Shown piece after piece: positions 26,454-36,113 of a stretch of DNA of 64,000 nucleotides (its first letter is position 1; every line of letters starts with the position of its first letter). Under the pieces are notes generated by a model. That model did not search any database and had not been told where the DNA came from. It saw only the letters and a list, made by a program, of their open reading frames with translations. Source of the stretch: Myxococcota bacterium. Its GTDB lineage: Bacteria > Myxococcota_A > UBA9160 > SMWR01. Made by a program: the position numbers and the translations under genes. The stretch is taken from assembly GCA_022447545.1 (NCBI GenBank), contig JAKVBI010000010.1, forward strand, positions 237,382-301,381, in the 5' to 3' direction.

Positions 26454-27320
26454 TTATCTCTCCTGGGCGCGCTGGTGGGCGATGGCCGCCGCGCGTTTGA
26501 CGAGGACGCCGGTGACTCTTCGTCGGTAGGCGATGGTTCCACGTTTGTCATCGATGGGGTTTGCGACGGCGCTGGCGGCTTCTGCGGCCTGGTCGAGAGC
26601 TGCTGCGTCCAGTCTCGATCCGATCAGCGCGTCGGCCGAGGCGGGGACGAGTAGAGCCGTCGGTGCCACGGCTCCGATGGCGACGCGCGCAGCGCTGCAG
26701 GTTCCGTCGTCGGCGAGCGTGAGGGAAACTCCGGCACCCACCACGGCGATGTCCATCTCCGTTCGCGGGATGAGGCGAAGGTAGGCGTCGGAACAACGAG
26801 CCGGGGGAGTGTTCAACTCGAAGGCGACGAGCAGTTCGCCTTCTCCGAGGACATTCTGGCCCGGTCCTGTGACGAAATCTGCGACCTCCACGGTTCGCTC
26901 GCCTTTGGGCCCAGCAATGACACAGCGGGCTTGGCTCGCGATCAGCGCCGGGGTGGTATCTGCTGCCGGCGAACTGTTGCAGAGGTTGCCTCCCAGCGTG
27001 GCGCGTCCTTGGATCTGCGTGGAGCCGATCAGGTCCGTGGCCTCAGCAACGCCCGGCCAACGCTGACGGATCTCCTCGTTTTCGAAGATCACAGCTGCGG
27101 GCACCGCGGCCCCGAGGCGAAGGCCATCTTCGCTGAGTTGCACCTGGTTCAGTTCCGGGATGCGTTTGATGTCTATCCATGCCGATGGCGAAGGTGCGCC
27201 ACCTCGCACCTGGACCAAGAGATCGGTTCCTCCGGCCAGGACTTTGGATCCCGCGTCGCGCTCGAGCAGTTGGACGGCTTCCTCGAGTGAGTTGGGGGCT
27301 TCGTAGGGGATGCTCTGCAT
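26454..27320 (-). CDS. Molybdenum hydroxylase FAD-binding subunit
   Basis: This 288-residue protein has the CoxM/XdhB pattern of the vanillyl-alcohol-oxidase FAD fold. The phosphate loop is KVLAGGTDLLVQVRGG near residues 31-46, and the second FAD loop TLGGNLCNSSPAAD is near 113-126. It also has the conserved EGELLVAFEL and YLRLIPRTEMDIAVVGA segments. It takes electrons from the FeS subunit and delivers them to NAD, quinone or another acceptor. As first gene of the operon it is preceded by a 111-base gap where no clear promoter could be picked by eye. Confidence 0.95.
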   Translation of the reverse strand: MQSIPYEAPNSLEEAVQLLERDAGSKVLAGGTDLLVQVRGGAPSPSAWIDIKRIPELNQVQLSEDGLRLGAAVPAAVIFENEEIRQRWPGVAEATDLIGSTQIQGRATLGGNLCNSSPAADTTPALIASQARCVIAGPKGERTVEVADFVTGPGQNVLGEGELLVAFELNTPPARCSDAYLRLIPRTEMDIAVVGAGVSLTLADDGTCSAARVAIGAVAPTALLVPASADALIGSRLDAAALDQAAEAASAVANPIDDKRGTIAYRRRVTGVLVKRAAAIAHQRAQER

Positions 27321-27431
27321 GATGGTTCCTCAGATCCTGTGATCGCCTACCGGTTTGTACGGTACGCGGGGCGTGCGGAATCACTTTGAATCGGTCGAGC
27401 GGGGGCGTCAAGACCTCCCTCGGGGTCGGGC

Positions 27432-28985
27432 TCAAGGGGCAGGCCGTCTCCCAAGGTGAAGCGTGATGGCATAGTGCCCGCTCGGAGCCCGAATTACCAC
27501 GGGGCGATAGCCGGATTCCCGAGCCTCGGCGGGTCGCCTCATGCGAGCGGGCAGTAGGAAGGCGTCGGCTCGAGCGACTTCAATCATTCGAGCTGCGGTG
27601 GCACCCCGGGATTCTTCGGCGAGTCGAAATTTTCGCCAAATGACGTCATTGAAGTACGCGGTGGGGACCAGATTCTCTCTCTTCAGGAGATAGAGGAGTT
27701 CAATGTTCTCAAGTGCCACCAGGCGTCCGTCTCCCAGCACACGTTCCATCGCACCGGCTACGTGACGTTGATCCTCCAGGGTCGCGCCAGGTCGGAGCTG
27801 GGGGGCCCGGAGAGGGATATCGGGCCGCATCGGTCCGGGACGTGCGGCCAGTAGGGCAGCGGCGATCCAGACGGTCTGGAGGCCTCTTCGAAGCCTTCTG
27901 GGGTCACCGCCCCGGGGCTCGGAGAATCGTCGACCGGCGAGGTCGATGGTGGTCTCTGCCAGGGCGTTCCAGGTCACCCCCAGAAAGAAGGCGATGCTGT
28001 GGAGAAGGAGAAAGAAGTCCCCGTAGCCCTGATTGTCCACGGCAAAGAAGAGCAAAATGCCCGTGTGATAGATGGCCAGGGGGAGAAGCAGTCCCTGAAG
28101 GTCCCGGTCCCTGGGCCAGAGCAGGCGTCCCCACAGCAGGGGCAGACCCATCAGGGCAGCGGCGAACAGCCACTCCTGTTCGGGGCAGACCCGCGGCACG
28201 CTGTTCCAGATTCGAGCCAGGGCCGAAGGCCCACCCACCGATGCCGCAGCGACTCCTCGGGCCAGGGCGCCGGGACCGACCTGTTCGAGGAAGTCGCCAA
28301 GGGCTCCCTGAAAGGCGAAGAAACCCAGCATGGGCATTCCGGCCAGTGCTGCGCCGAAGCCCAGGCGGAGGATCGCAGGCATTCTCGGTCGTTCCTGAAC
28401 GAGCAGTGCGACAAGCGCGGCCAGGCCAACCAGTCCGCCCACCTGCCAGTCCAGGAATGCCAGACCGCTTGCCATCCCGGCTCCGAACCAACGCTTTTTG
28501 TGCACCAACAGCGCTGCGGCGGAAGCCGACACTGCCATCACCAACTTCGAAACATTGCCCACTGAGGGCAGTTCCCCCAGCAGTCCGAAAGAGAGGTACG
28601 CGGCCAGTCCCAGGAAACCAGCGGCCTGGCTTCCGTGACCGAGGCGGCGATGAATCGCGAACAGGAGTAGACCGCCGAGGGCCGCGAGGGCGAGATAGCC
28701 CACTCGGATGGCCAGCAGACCGTCGATCTCGAGGAACTCGCCGAGGGCCTGGAGTCCCGCCCCGAGGAAAACCGCCAGTTGCGTTTTGATCGCGTAGAGG
28801 TCGCGGTGAGGCGCGTCTCCTTCGAGAACCCGCCAAGCGTAGTAGAGCGAATAGCGAACGTCTGTGACGATGGGACGGGTCGAGGGCGCAAAAGAACTGA
28901 AGTGAAGCGCGAGCAGAGCGGCCACCAGGGGCCAGGGCCAGAGCGCGCGCCAGGGGCGGGTTCCGTTTTGTTGGGGCGAGTTCAC
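27432..28985 (-). CDS. Polytopic membrane protein, GT-C glycosyltransferase-like
   Basis: This 517-residue protein has roughly ten hydrophobic segments between residues 15 and 390 and a soluble C-terminal domain of about 130 residues. The first extracytoplasmic loop has an acidic TDVRYSLYYAWRVLEGDAP followed by HRDLY. This resembles the D-containing loop and the G-x-PYRDF pattern of bacterial dolichyl-phosphate-mannosyltransferase-like (PMT/GT39/GT83) proteins. Such enzymes use polyprenyl-linked sugars to modify lipids, glycans or proteins on the periplasmic face. The assignment rests on topology and this loop only. The gene is monocistronic, with a 190-base gap to the divergent hydrolase. 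Confidence 0.6.
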   Translation of the reverse strand: MNSPQQNGTRPWRALWPWPLVAALLALHFSSFAPSTRPIVTDVRYSLYYAWRVLEGDAPHRDLYAIKTQLAVFLGAGLQALGEFLEIDGLLAIRVGYLALAALGGLLLFAIHRRLGHGSQAAGFLGLAAYLSFGLLGELPSVGNVSKLVMAVSASAAALLVHKKRWFGAGMASGLAFLDWQVGGLVGLAALVALLVQERPRMPAILRLGFGAALAGMPMLGFFAFQGALGDFLEQVGPGALARGVAAASVGGPSALARIWNSVPRVCPEQEWLFAAALMGLPLLWGRLLWPRDRDLQGLLLPLAIYHTGILLFFAVDNQGYGDFFLLLHSIAFFLGVTWNALAETTIDLAGRRFSEPRGGDPRRLRRGLQTVWIAAALLAARPGPMRPDIPLRAPQLRPGATLEDQRHVAGAMERVLGDGRLVALENIELLYLLKRENLVPTAYFNDVIWRKFRLAEESRGATAARMIEVARADAFLLPARMRRPAEARESGYRPVVIRAPSGHYAITLHLGRRPAP

Positions 28986-29179
28986 CAGAAGTCGGTTCGG
29001 GGCCGGTTCGGGGACTTGTCTTCGTCAGCAGTCTTCCTCACCAGCATCGAACCTCCCATTGTCGCTCCGGTCGGACCTCCACGGCCCGCTCTGGAATCCT
29101 ACAGCACCGCTTCAATCTAAATCTCCCAGCACGCAGACCCCGAAACGAATACTCTTGCGAACATTCTGGGAGGGCGCGC

Positions 29180-30040
29180 ATGCGATCGCTTGAACTCAAA
29201 GGTGCAGATGATCTAGGCCTACACGCACTGGAGTGGAGCCAATCCGGCAGGCCTCTTTGGTTGATGCATGGCTTCGGACACAGCGCTCGGGTCTGGGACG
29301 AAGTCGTCGGAAGTCTCACGGATTCGTTCCGCGTCCTCGCGGTCGATCAGCGCGGCCACGGGGATTCGGACCACGACCCGGAACGGGGCTACTCCCATCC
29401 GGATTTTGGGAGGGATCTCGTGGCTTTGACCGAGGGCGTGGAAGACCCACTTCATGTGGTCGTCGGTCACTCCATGGGCGGCTACGGAGCCATGCACTTC
29501 GCCGGACGACACCCCGAGCGTCTGGCTGCCCTGGTGGTCGTAGACGCAGGAGCCGATCTCGCCCAGCCCAAAGCCGGGCGTTTCAAAGGCCTCGGGATCC
29601 AGGCCCCACCGCGCTTTGAAACGCACGACGAGTACGCTCGTACCCTCGTCAGGACGCTGCCGCTCACCAGTGAGACACAGCGCGCGCGCCTGGCGCGCCA
29701 TTGGTTACGCCGCGCCGAGGCGGGTCATTACGAGCTGAAGTGGGATCCCGCGTATCTGGAGCCTCGACATGGTTTTGATCCCCTCGCCGATCGCTCCGAG
29801 TGGGCCGAGCAGGAAAGCGCCCGTCTCTGGGGGTTTTTGGAAGGGCTCACGTGTCCGCTGCTGGTGGTGCGCGGGGAACACTCGCCGATTCTCAGTGTCG
29901 AGACGGCGCGGCGAATGGTGGAGGTGAGTCCACCGGGTAGCCGATTCGCGGAAGTGCAGGGGGCGGGCCACCCCGTGATGCTCGACAACCCCGCAGATCT
30001 GTCGGGGGTCCTCGAGGGGTTTCTGTCGGATCTCGCGTGA
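29180..30040 (+). CDS. Alpha/beta-fold hydrolase
   Basis: This 286-residue cytosolic protein has the oxyanion HGFG (30-33), nucleophile elbow GHSMGG with Ser98, and catalytic His264 in GAGHPVM. The acid position reads RGEHSPIL, with Glu233 where Asp is usual. The fold pattern VLAVDQRGHGDSD is typical of the esterase/haloperoxidase/MhpC group, which hydrolyses esters or C-C bonds. The ATG is preceded by GGGAGGG. There is no tight neighbour on the same strand, so it is probably a single-gene unit. Confidence 0.9.
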   Translation: MRSLELKGADDLGLHALEWSQSGRPLWLMHGFGHSARVWDEVVGSLTDSFRVLAVDQRGHGDSDHDPERGYSHPDFGRDLVALTEGVEDPLHVVVGHSMGGYGAMHFAGRHPERLAALVVVDAGADLAQPKAGRFKGLGIQAPPRFETHDEYARTLVRTLPLTSETQRARLARHWLRRAEAGHYELKWDPAYLEPRHGFDPLADRSEWAEQESARLWGFLEGLTCPLLVVRGEHSPILSVETARRMVEVSPPGSRFAEVQGAGHPVMLDNPADLSGVLEGFLSDLA

Positions 30041-30220
30041 GGGGGCAGGAGCCGTCACCCGCTACTTGGGACCATTCATGGGAGATCGATAAAAACGGCC
30101 CAAGTCGTCGGGGTTTCGACGCAAACGAGTTTTTGAGTCTCCCGTCGGAATTGGCGGCAATGGGGCCGCTGGGCCACCCTGGCGTCGTGCGCTCTGCACG
30201 GAGCCAGGGAGGACGAAGGC

Positions 30221-30763
30221 ATGCCGCTTCATCACGTCGCTATTGCGACCCGGGATATGCAGGCGACCCATGAGTTCTACACCTCGGCCATGGGTTTCGA
30301 GATCGCGAAAGTGGTGGTCGCAAAATCGGGGAGTGACGGCTGGGCGAAGCACGTCTTCTACGACACGGGTTTGGGAAGCGGTTCCGGATTGATCGCGTTC
30401 TGGGACCTGCACGACGACGACCTTCCCAGCGACTGGTCTCCCGCCATCGCTACGGGGCTCGGGCTGCCGCCGTGGACCAATCACCTCGCTTTCGAGGCGA
30501 GTGATGCGGCGGACCTTGAGGCCCGCCGGAAACGCTGGTTGGGCCAAGGGGTGGACGTGGTCGAAGTGGACCATGGATGGTGCCGATCGATCTACGCCAA
30601 CGATCCCAACGGGATCCTCGTGGAGTTCTGTCTCACGACCCGCGCTCTGGACGCCACGGATCGGGAAGAGGCTCTGCGTCTCCTGGCCGATCCTGCCCCG
30701 GAAGTGGAAGGCGATCCGCCGACCCGCATCCACCGGGCGCCCCGAGACGGCGGAGCCCGCTAG
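30221..30763 (+). CDS. VOC (glyoxalase/dioxygenase) superfamily protein
   Basis: This 180-residue protein has two beta-alpha-beta-beta-beta modules. The first starts LHHVAIATRDMQATHEFYTSAM (His4/His5), and the second has TNHLAFEASDAADLEAR with a late DPNGILVEFCL. The histidines near 5 and 90 and the glutamate in LVEF form the usual metal triad. The family includes glyoxalases, extradiol dioxygenases and fosfomycin-type transferases, and the reaction here cannot be told apart. Its C-terminal 30 residues (ADPAPEVEGDP) are a proline-rich tail beyond the fold. The ATG follows an AGGACGA site. The 180-base gap upstream shows no other gene. Confidence 0.85.
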   Translation: MPLHHVAIATRDMQATHEFYTSAMGFEIAKVVVAKSGSDGWAKHVFYDTGLGSGSGLIAFWDLHDDDLPSDWSPAIATGLGLPPWTNHLAFEASDAADLEARRKRWLGQGVDVVEVDHGWCRSIYANDPNGILVEFCLTTRALDATDREEALRLLADPAPEVEGDPPTRIHRAPRDGGAR

Positions 30764-30772
30764 AGAGGCTCA

Positions 30773-33700
30773 CTACCAACTCGCGTAGAGGGTGAAGGCG
30801 ATCGCGTGGTTCAGGAAGTCCGAGCCCACGCGTGCATCGTAGTGAATGGACATGGCGGCCCGGTCGGTGAGTTGCGCCTGCCAGCCTGCGCCGATCTGGG
30901 CCGAATCTCGCGCGGTCTCGGCCCCGAACACCGTGAAATTCCCCCCTGACGTGACACCGCTCAGGCGTGCCTGGACGGCGCGCTCGGTGTCTCCGAACTC
31001 GTGAAGCCAAGCCACGCTGATTTCTGGCAGGAGGCTCAGGTAATCGGAACTGAGGTAGTAGCGCGACACGCGAAGCCCGACCGTCGAAATCAGAGAATTA
31101 ACGGTCTGGCTCGCAACTTGGAGGTCCAGCGAGCCCGCACCGGTTTCGTCGAAGGCATCTTGAGTCAGATGGTTCCAGTCGAAACCTGCCAGGGGCTGGA
31201 TGTTCATGCCGCTCGGTCCCGTGAAGGTCCAGGCTCCCTCGGCCGAAAGCGAAACGTCGCTGCCCGAGAATTCGGCTCGGGCCGTACGCTGAAGATTCGA
31301 GAAGGCGATGTTCCGACGGCTGTCGATCGCCGCATATGCGTATCGAGCGGTCCCCGCGAGTTGAAGGCTCGGTGACGCGAAGCCTCCGTAGAGCGCTGCC
31401 TGGGCGATATCGAGATCACCTTGACTGGTGCGGGATCGTGAGTCGAAGCTGCCGCGCGAATAACCGACGGCTGCGCCTGCGAACCAGCCATCGGACACGC
31501 GCAGATCGACGCCGGCGACCGGGCCGAAGGCCTCGAGATCGATTCCAGCAGCTCCCTGGTTGCCCCCATCGAGGGAACCGAAGACGCCGAACGCATCGAG
31601 CCAGGCCCCCACTTGTCGGTCGCCATCCCGGGTGACCAAGCTGGTTGGACCCCTTGCTCCAGCAGGCGGTAACCCCGGCGAGGTGGTACGGAAGCCCGGT
31701 GCGGGTACGAAAGACCCCTTGCGCAGGGAGTTGGCGCTGGGGCGTTGGGTTGCGGCACCGCCTTCGGCCAGAACGGCGAAGCGTTGGGTGAGGAGGTCTC
31801 GGAAGCGCCGTTGATTGGCGAGGCGTACGGAGAAGGGTGCTGATAACGCGTCTCCGCCGATGGAATCAAGGACTTCGCCCACCTCGTCGTTTCGAACCAC
31901 CGTGAGGTTCGGTTTGACCTGGTCGTCGAAATCCGAGTCGGCCCCTGCGAAGGCTTCGCCCAGGACCTCCGCCACAGCTTGTTGGTTGATGGTATCCGCG
32001 TAGTTTCCGACCTCGTCGACGCTGCTGCTGACCGTGAGGTTCACCCGGTGGTCTCCGGGGTTCGTGACCGTCGAGAGTGAGAAGTTCAGGAACGCGAATT
32101 CGTCTAAGGTGCCGTCGAAGGTCCCGGAACTGTCGGCGGATTCGAGCACCACGTAGGTGAGGCTCGGCTGCGCCGAGTACGTGCCGGGTTCCGCATCCAC
32201 CACCACTTGTCCTCCCAGCAGGGTCGCGGTGCCGAGGACCTCGAGTTTCGTAGAAGCGTCCGGAGCGCTGTCGTTCAGCTGGATCCGAAGTTCGGAGCCC
32301 GCTTCGAAGGTGGCGTTCTGGACGTTCAGCGGAGTCGCGAAATCACTGGGAGCGACGGCGCCCTGTGCGATCAGATCACCCTGGATCTCTCCCGTACCGC
32401 CGAGGGTCCCGCCCTCGGCGACCTCGACTCCCCCCGCCAGTTGCGCTTCGAGTTCCAGCCGGCCCGCCAGGACCTCGAAGGCACCGGTGTAGGATTGATC
32501 CGAGGTGAGGGTCAGGCGGCCCTCTCCCAGCTTCCGCAGGGAGGCCGTGTTGTCGGCAGTGATCACGTCGCTGAAGGTTCCATCCGAGTTCTGGTCGAAT
32601 TCCAGAATCGTGCCAGCGGCCAGTTCGATCCCGCTGCCCAGGCTCGACGCAGTTCCGCGGAGGGTCCCCTGATTGACCTGGGTTCCACCCGTGTGGCTCG
32701 TCACTCCCTCGAGGGTGAGCCGGCCGGCCCCCGTCTTCTCGATTTGTCCGGCTCCCGAGACGTCGCCCGAGAACGTGCCGTCGCTCTCCTGGTCGAACAC
32801 CAACCGTGTGCCCGCAACAGCGAAGACGACGTCTCCGCTCAGACTTCCACTCGTGCCGATCAGGGTGCCCGCGTCGATCTGGAGCGTCCCCGTGAGGGCG
32901 TTCGCGCCGGTGAGGGTCAGGTTTCCGGGACCGGTCTTCTGAAAGGTTCCGGGTCCTGAGAGGATGCCGCTACGCGTGGCATCACCGGACACGACGAGGC
33001 CAAAACTGGCACCGTCTTCGATCTGTACGTCACCGGGCAGGAACTGTGGGGCCGCGGCGACGAGAGTTCCGTTTTCCACCGTGGTTCCGCCGGTGTGGAG
33101 GTTGGTCCCCGTGAGGATCAGATTGGCGTCGTCACTGCCGGACATCACCAAGGCACCCCCGCCGGACAGAGAGTTGAGATAGAAGACCGGATTGCCGGAG
33201 TTTTCGGTGCTTTCTTCATCGAGTGGCAGCCGGAACTCCAGCACGGCGTCCTTCTCGATCTGGAAATTTCCCAACAGGGTTTGTGTGTCCCCGCGCATGC
33301 GCCCGGCCTCGATCCGGGTTCCACCCGTGTGGCTGGCGGGTTCCAGCAGCGTGAGCAGTCCCGTCCCTCTCTTGACCAATTCTCCAGCGCCGGTGATGGC
33401 CACGTCGAGGGCGAGGTCCCGGTTGCGTTCGATCTCGAGCGCACCACCGTTGCCGATCGTCACCGTTCCACCCTCCAGGTCGACCTCCACCCAGCTGGCG
33501 GTTTGGCTTCCGACGTCGAGCCAGGGGGCGCCGCTGGGCCCCTTCACCCCGGGAAAGGGACTGGCGCGGCCGTCGAAGGTGATGTCCGTGCTCAGAGTCG
33601 GAAGCGGGCTGCCGAGTTCGATGGCGAGTGCCGGGCCGAGTTCGAAGAAGACGGTGTCCTGCGCGGTGGGAGTCAGATTGGCGAGAGTGACGGCTGTACG

Positions 33701-33838
33701 CAGGCTGCCCGGGAGCAGGTTGTCAAATGGGGTCTCCACCAGAAAGGTGGCGGACATTGCCGGTGACGAGCCGATGACGGTCCAGCCCAGAGCCGCTCCC
33801 ATCAGCGCCTCGCGGGCGAACTTCACCGCGCCATCCAA
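30773..33838 (-). CDS. Autotransporter with PATR-repeat passenger
   Basis: This 1021-residue protein has a signal peptide (ALMGAALGWTVIGSSPAMSA), then a passenger of autotransporter-associated beta-strand repeats to about residue 600. Repeats share the pattern KxGxGxLTL, TGGTxVxxGTLxG and, in two copies, FDQxSDGTFS (roughly residues 346-360 and 412-425). A linker leads to a C-terminal beta domain of about 280 residues, starting near GDRQVGAWLDAFG and ending in AFTLYASW with a terminal aromatic residue. The passenger has no visible protease or lipase motif and is probably a pure beta-helix adhesin or surface spacer. It overlaps the upstream hydrolase stop by 16 bases, making it the third gene of an operon. 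Confidence 0.9.
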   Translation of the reverse strand: MDGAVKFAREALMGAALGWTVIGSSPAMSATFLVETPFDNLLPGSLRTAVTLANLTPTAQDTVFFELGPALAIELGSPLPTLSTDITFDGRASPFPGVKGPSGAPWLDVGSQTASWVEVDLEGGTVTIGNGGALEIERNRDLALDVAITGAGELVKRGTGLLTLLEPASHTGGTRIEAGRMRGDTQTLLGNFQIEKDAVLEFRLPLDEESTENSGNPVFYLNSLSGGGALVMSGSDDANLILTGTNLHTGGTTVENGTLVAAAPQFLPGDVQIEDGASFGLVVSGDATRSGILSGPGTFQKTGPGNLTLTGANALTGTLQIDAGTLIGTSGSLSGDVVFAVAGTRLVFDQESDGTFSGDVSGAGQIEKTGAGRLTLEGVTSHTGGTQVNQGTLRGTASSLGSGIELAAGTILEFDQNSDGTFSDVITADNTASLRKLGEGRLTLTSDQSYTGAFEVLAGRLELEAQLAGGVEVAEGGTLGGTGEIQGDLIAQGAVAPSDFATPLNVQNATFEAGSELRIQLNDSAPDASTKLEVLGTATLLGGQVVVDAEPGTYSAQPSLTYVVLESADSSGTFDGTLDEFAFLNFSLSTVTNPGDHRVNLTVSSSVDEVGNYADTINQQAVAEVLGEAFAGADSDFDDQVKPNLTVVRNDEVGEVLDSIGGDALSAPFSVRLANQRRFRDLLTQRFAVLAEGGAATQRPSANSLRKGSFVPAPGFRTTSPGLPPAGARGPTSLVTRDGDRQVGAWLDAFGVFGSLDGGNQGAAGIDLEAFGPVAGVDLRVSDGWFAGAAVGYSRGSFDSRSRTSQGDLDIAQAALYGGFASPSLQLAGTARYAYAAIDSRRNIAFSNLQRTARAEFSGSDVSLSAEGAWTFTGPSGMNIQPLAGFDWNHLTQDAFDETGAGSLDLQVASQTVNSLISTVGLRVSRYYLSSDYLSLLPEISVAWLHEFGDTERAVQARLSGVTSGGNFTVFGAETARDSAQIGAGWQAQLTDRAAMSIHYDARVGSDFLNHAIAFTLYASW

Positions 33839-35037
33839 TCTGCAATGAGACGCACCGCTGCATCCCGGCCTTTGTCTGCAGGGAATCCGTAATGGTCCCC
33901 CTCGATCTCGACACGGGTGATGTCCTCGCTGACCAGGCTGGACACGACATGGTCGTGATCGCTTGGGAAGATGCAGTGATCCCCGGTATAGCTGATGTGC
34001 AGGCAGGGCAGGGTCATCCGGCTGCCCGTGGCGGCGATCTCAGCGCGGGAACTCGTGCCGGACCATGTCGAGAGCCAGGCTTCCGGCGAGACCATGCGTC
34101 CGAAGCCGACGGCCCCGTAGTTGATCCAATCTGGGCGTACGCCCCACAAAGAGCCATAGCTGCGCGCCGACGGGTCGAGGTGGGGGCAGACGTAACGCGG
34201 GTCGGCGTCGGTGCGATAGACGAAGAGAAAGTCTGTCGCCGTCGCCAAACGACGGTCGGCGGTGTCGCCGGTCTCGCGCCAACGCTCGCGTGCTTCGCGC
34301 CGGCGTATCACTCGGCGCCTGGCCTCGGCGTCGATTCGCGCGATGCGCTCGCGTTGAGCCCTCCGGTAACGCTCGAGGAAGTCTCCGCTGTACGCCGAGG
34401 GCTCGGGTGGTGGCGCGAAGCCATTGTCGGGCGCATACAGGTCCAGGGCAGGGTCGCACGACACGGGATCCCTTTCGTCGGTCACCGAGGGGTCGATGGC
34501 GTGGAGGAGGTAGTGCCCCTCCCCGGGGTGGGCGGCCAGGTAGACCATTGCATCAGCGCTGGGGAGTTCGAAGTTGTTGAGGTCGAAGGGGTCTCCGGCT
34601 GCCGTGTCGTTCAGCCGTTCACCACTGGGTGCCAGGGCTTGGTGAAGGTAGAAGGTGAACAGCGAGCCACCTCCAGAATTTCCACACAGCACCACGCGGT
34701 CGTAGCGCTCGCGCAGCAGCGCTACCCCGCTCGCGACGTCCAACAGCACTTGTTCGTGGATCAGTGTGGCGTCGTTATTGAGCCAACGGCTATTGACACA
34801 CAGGACCGCAAATCCCGCCTCGACCAGACCTGGGACCGTGTAGTGGTGGGAGAAATTGGCACGGGGGTGCATGACACACACGGCCGTGTCCTCCCCTCCT
34901 CGGGAATAGAGCCAACCGTGAGCGATGGCTCGATCGGGGGTCATCAGGTTGAGGGGCTCACATTGGGTGCCGACCGGCAGTTCTCGGTGCCATTCGGCCA
35001 CCGAGTAGGGGTTGTCATATCGACCGATACGAGTCAT
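33823..35037 (-). CDS. Alpha/beta hydrolase with large insertion
   Basis: The ATG at 35037 gives a 404-residue cytosolic protein. The nucleophile elbow is GNSGGG with Ser121, and the final strand GDHYGFP supplies a His near residue 384. Between residues 145 and 330 there is a large, arginine-rich insertion (ERYRRAQRERIARIDAEARRR) that covers the active site. A putative acid lies in the HISYTGDHCIFP segment. No family-specific substrate is suggested. The gene start overlaps the aldo/keto reductase stop by 4 bases, and its stop overlaps the autotransporter start by 16 bases, so all three are likely one transcript. Confidence 0.8.
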   Translation of the reverse strand: MTRIGRYDNPYSVAEWHRELPVGTQCEPLNLMTPDRAIAHGWLYSRGGEDTAVCVMHPRANFSHHYTVPGLVEAGFAVLCVNSRWLNNDATLIHEQVLLDVASGVALLRERYDRVVLCGNSGGGSLFTFYLHQALAPSGERLNDTAAGDPFDLNNFELPSADAMVYLAAHPGEGHYLLHAIDPSVTDERDPVSCDPALDLYAPDNGFAPPPEPSAYSGDFLERYRRAQRERIARIDAEARRRVIRRREARERWRETGDTADRRLATATDFLFVYRTDADPRYVCPHLDPSARSYGSLWGVRPDWINYGAVGFGRMVSPEAWLSTWSGTSSRAEIAATGSRMTLPCLHISYTGDHCIFPSDHDHVVSSLVSEDITRVEIEGDHYGFPADKGRDAAVRLIADWMAR

Positions 35038-36017
35038 CTGGTTGCTCCCGCCGTCGGCGGCTCTTTTTCGTCTGCAGGAAACAGCGCGTCGATGCGCCTT
35101 TCGATCTCGTCGGGCAGTCGAACGCCCGAGGCGCCGACATTGTCTTCGAGTTGCTCGATGCGAGTGACGCCGACGACGGCACTGGAAATTCGTGGATCTC
35201 GCAGGCACCAGGCGAGGGCCAATTGGGAGAGGGTCAACCCCAACTCCTCGGCGAGTGGCATCAATTCTTCCACCGCTCCCAGGCGCCGATCTTTGAGATA
35301 GTCCTGCATGAAGATTCGCCGTTGGGGGTCTGCTCCACGGGTTTCGCTGGGGAGTTGGCCGGCCCGGTACTTTCCGCTGAGCACCCCCTGGGCGAGGGCG
35401 CTGAAGACGATTTGAGACACCCCCTGATCGCTGCAGGCCGCGATCAGCGAGGGTTCAATGTCGCGTCGTAGGAGTGAGTAGAGAGATTGGATGGCGATGG
35501 GCCGGTAGGCGAGACGGTGGTCCGCAATCCGACATGCTTCGGCCACCTGATCGCCATTCCACAGCGAGACGCCCCAGTGCAGGAGTTTTCCCTGTCGAAT
35601 CAGGTCCTCGTAGGCGCAGACCGTCTCTTCCAACGGGGTGTCGGCATCGAATCGGTGGCACTGATGAAGGTCGAGGTAGTCGGTTCCGAGTCGACGTAGG
35701 GAAGCGTCGACGCTCTCCTTCAGATGCTTGCGTGAGAGTCCCCGATCGTTGGGATGTTCCGAAATCGGGAAGAATGCCTTGGTGGCGAGCACGAGTTGGT
35801 GCCGCGGGAGGCCCGCGATCGCGCTGCCCAGGGCGCGCTCGCCTTCCCCTTCGGAGTAGACGTCGGCGGTATCGAACAGATTGATCCCGAGTTCGAAGGC
35901 CCTTTCCACGATGCGGCGCGTTTCTGCCAGATCGACACTCGAGCCCAGAGTGAGCCAGTTCCCCAGGCCAATCTCGCTGACGCGGAGGCCACTGTTGCCC
36001 AATCGTCGATATTCCAC
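35034..36017 (-). CDS. Aldo/keto reductase
   Basis: In this 327-residue protein the catalytic tetrad of the AKR superfamily is visible: Asp49 and Tyr54 in FDTADVYSEGEGE, Lys80 in ATKAFF, and His118 in DLHQCH. The N-terminus has the MEYRRLGNSGLRVSEIGLG pattern. It resembles the Kvbeta/YghZ-like AKR groups, which reduce aldehydes and ketones with NADPH in the cytoplasm. It is the first gene of the minus-strand operon with the alpha/beta hydrolase and autotransporter. It is divergent from the kinase-like gene across 96 bases that presumably hold both promoters. Confidence 0.95.
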   Translation of the reverse strand: MEYRRLGNSGLRVSEIGLGNWLTLGSSVDLAETRRIVERAFELGINLFDTADVYSEGEGERALGSAIAGLPRHQLVLATKAFFPISEHPNDRGLSRKHLKESVDASLRRLGTDYLDLHQCHRFDADTPLEETVCAYEDLIRQGKLLHWGVSLWNGDQVAEACRIADHRLAYRPIAIQSLYSLLRRDIEPSLIAACSDQGVSQIVFSALAQGVLSGKYRAGQLPSETRGADPQRRIFMQDYLKDRRLGAVEELMPLAEELGLTLSQLALAWCLRDPRISSAVVGVTRIEQLEDNVGASGVRLPDEIERRIDALFPADEKEPPTAGATR

Positions 36018-36113
36018 GCTGCGAGTCTAACTCACAGCCCGTTCCGGCTTGCCGCCCAGTCAGGGGTCGGGCACGATCCGTTCGGCTCCCCGCGTTGGGG
36101 ACGGTGGCCCGTC

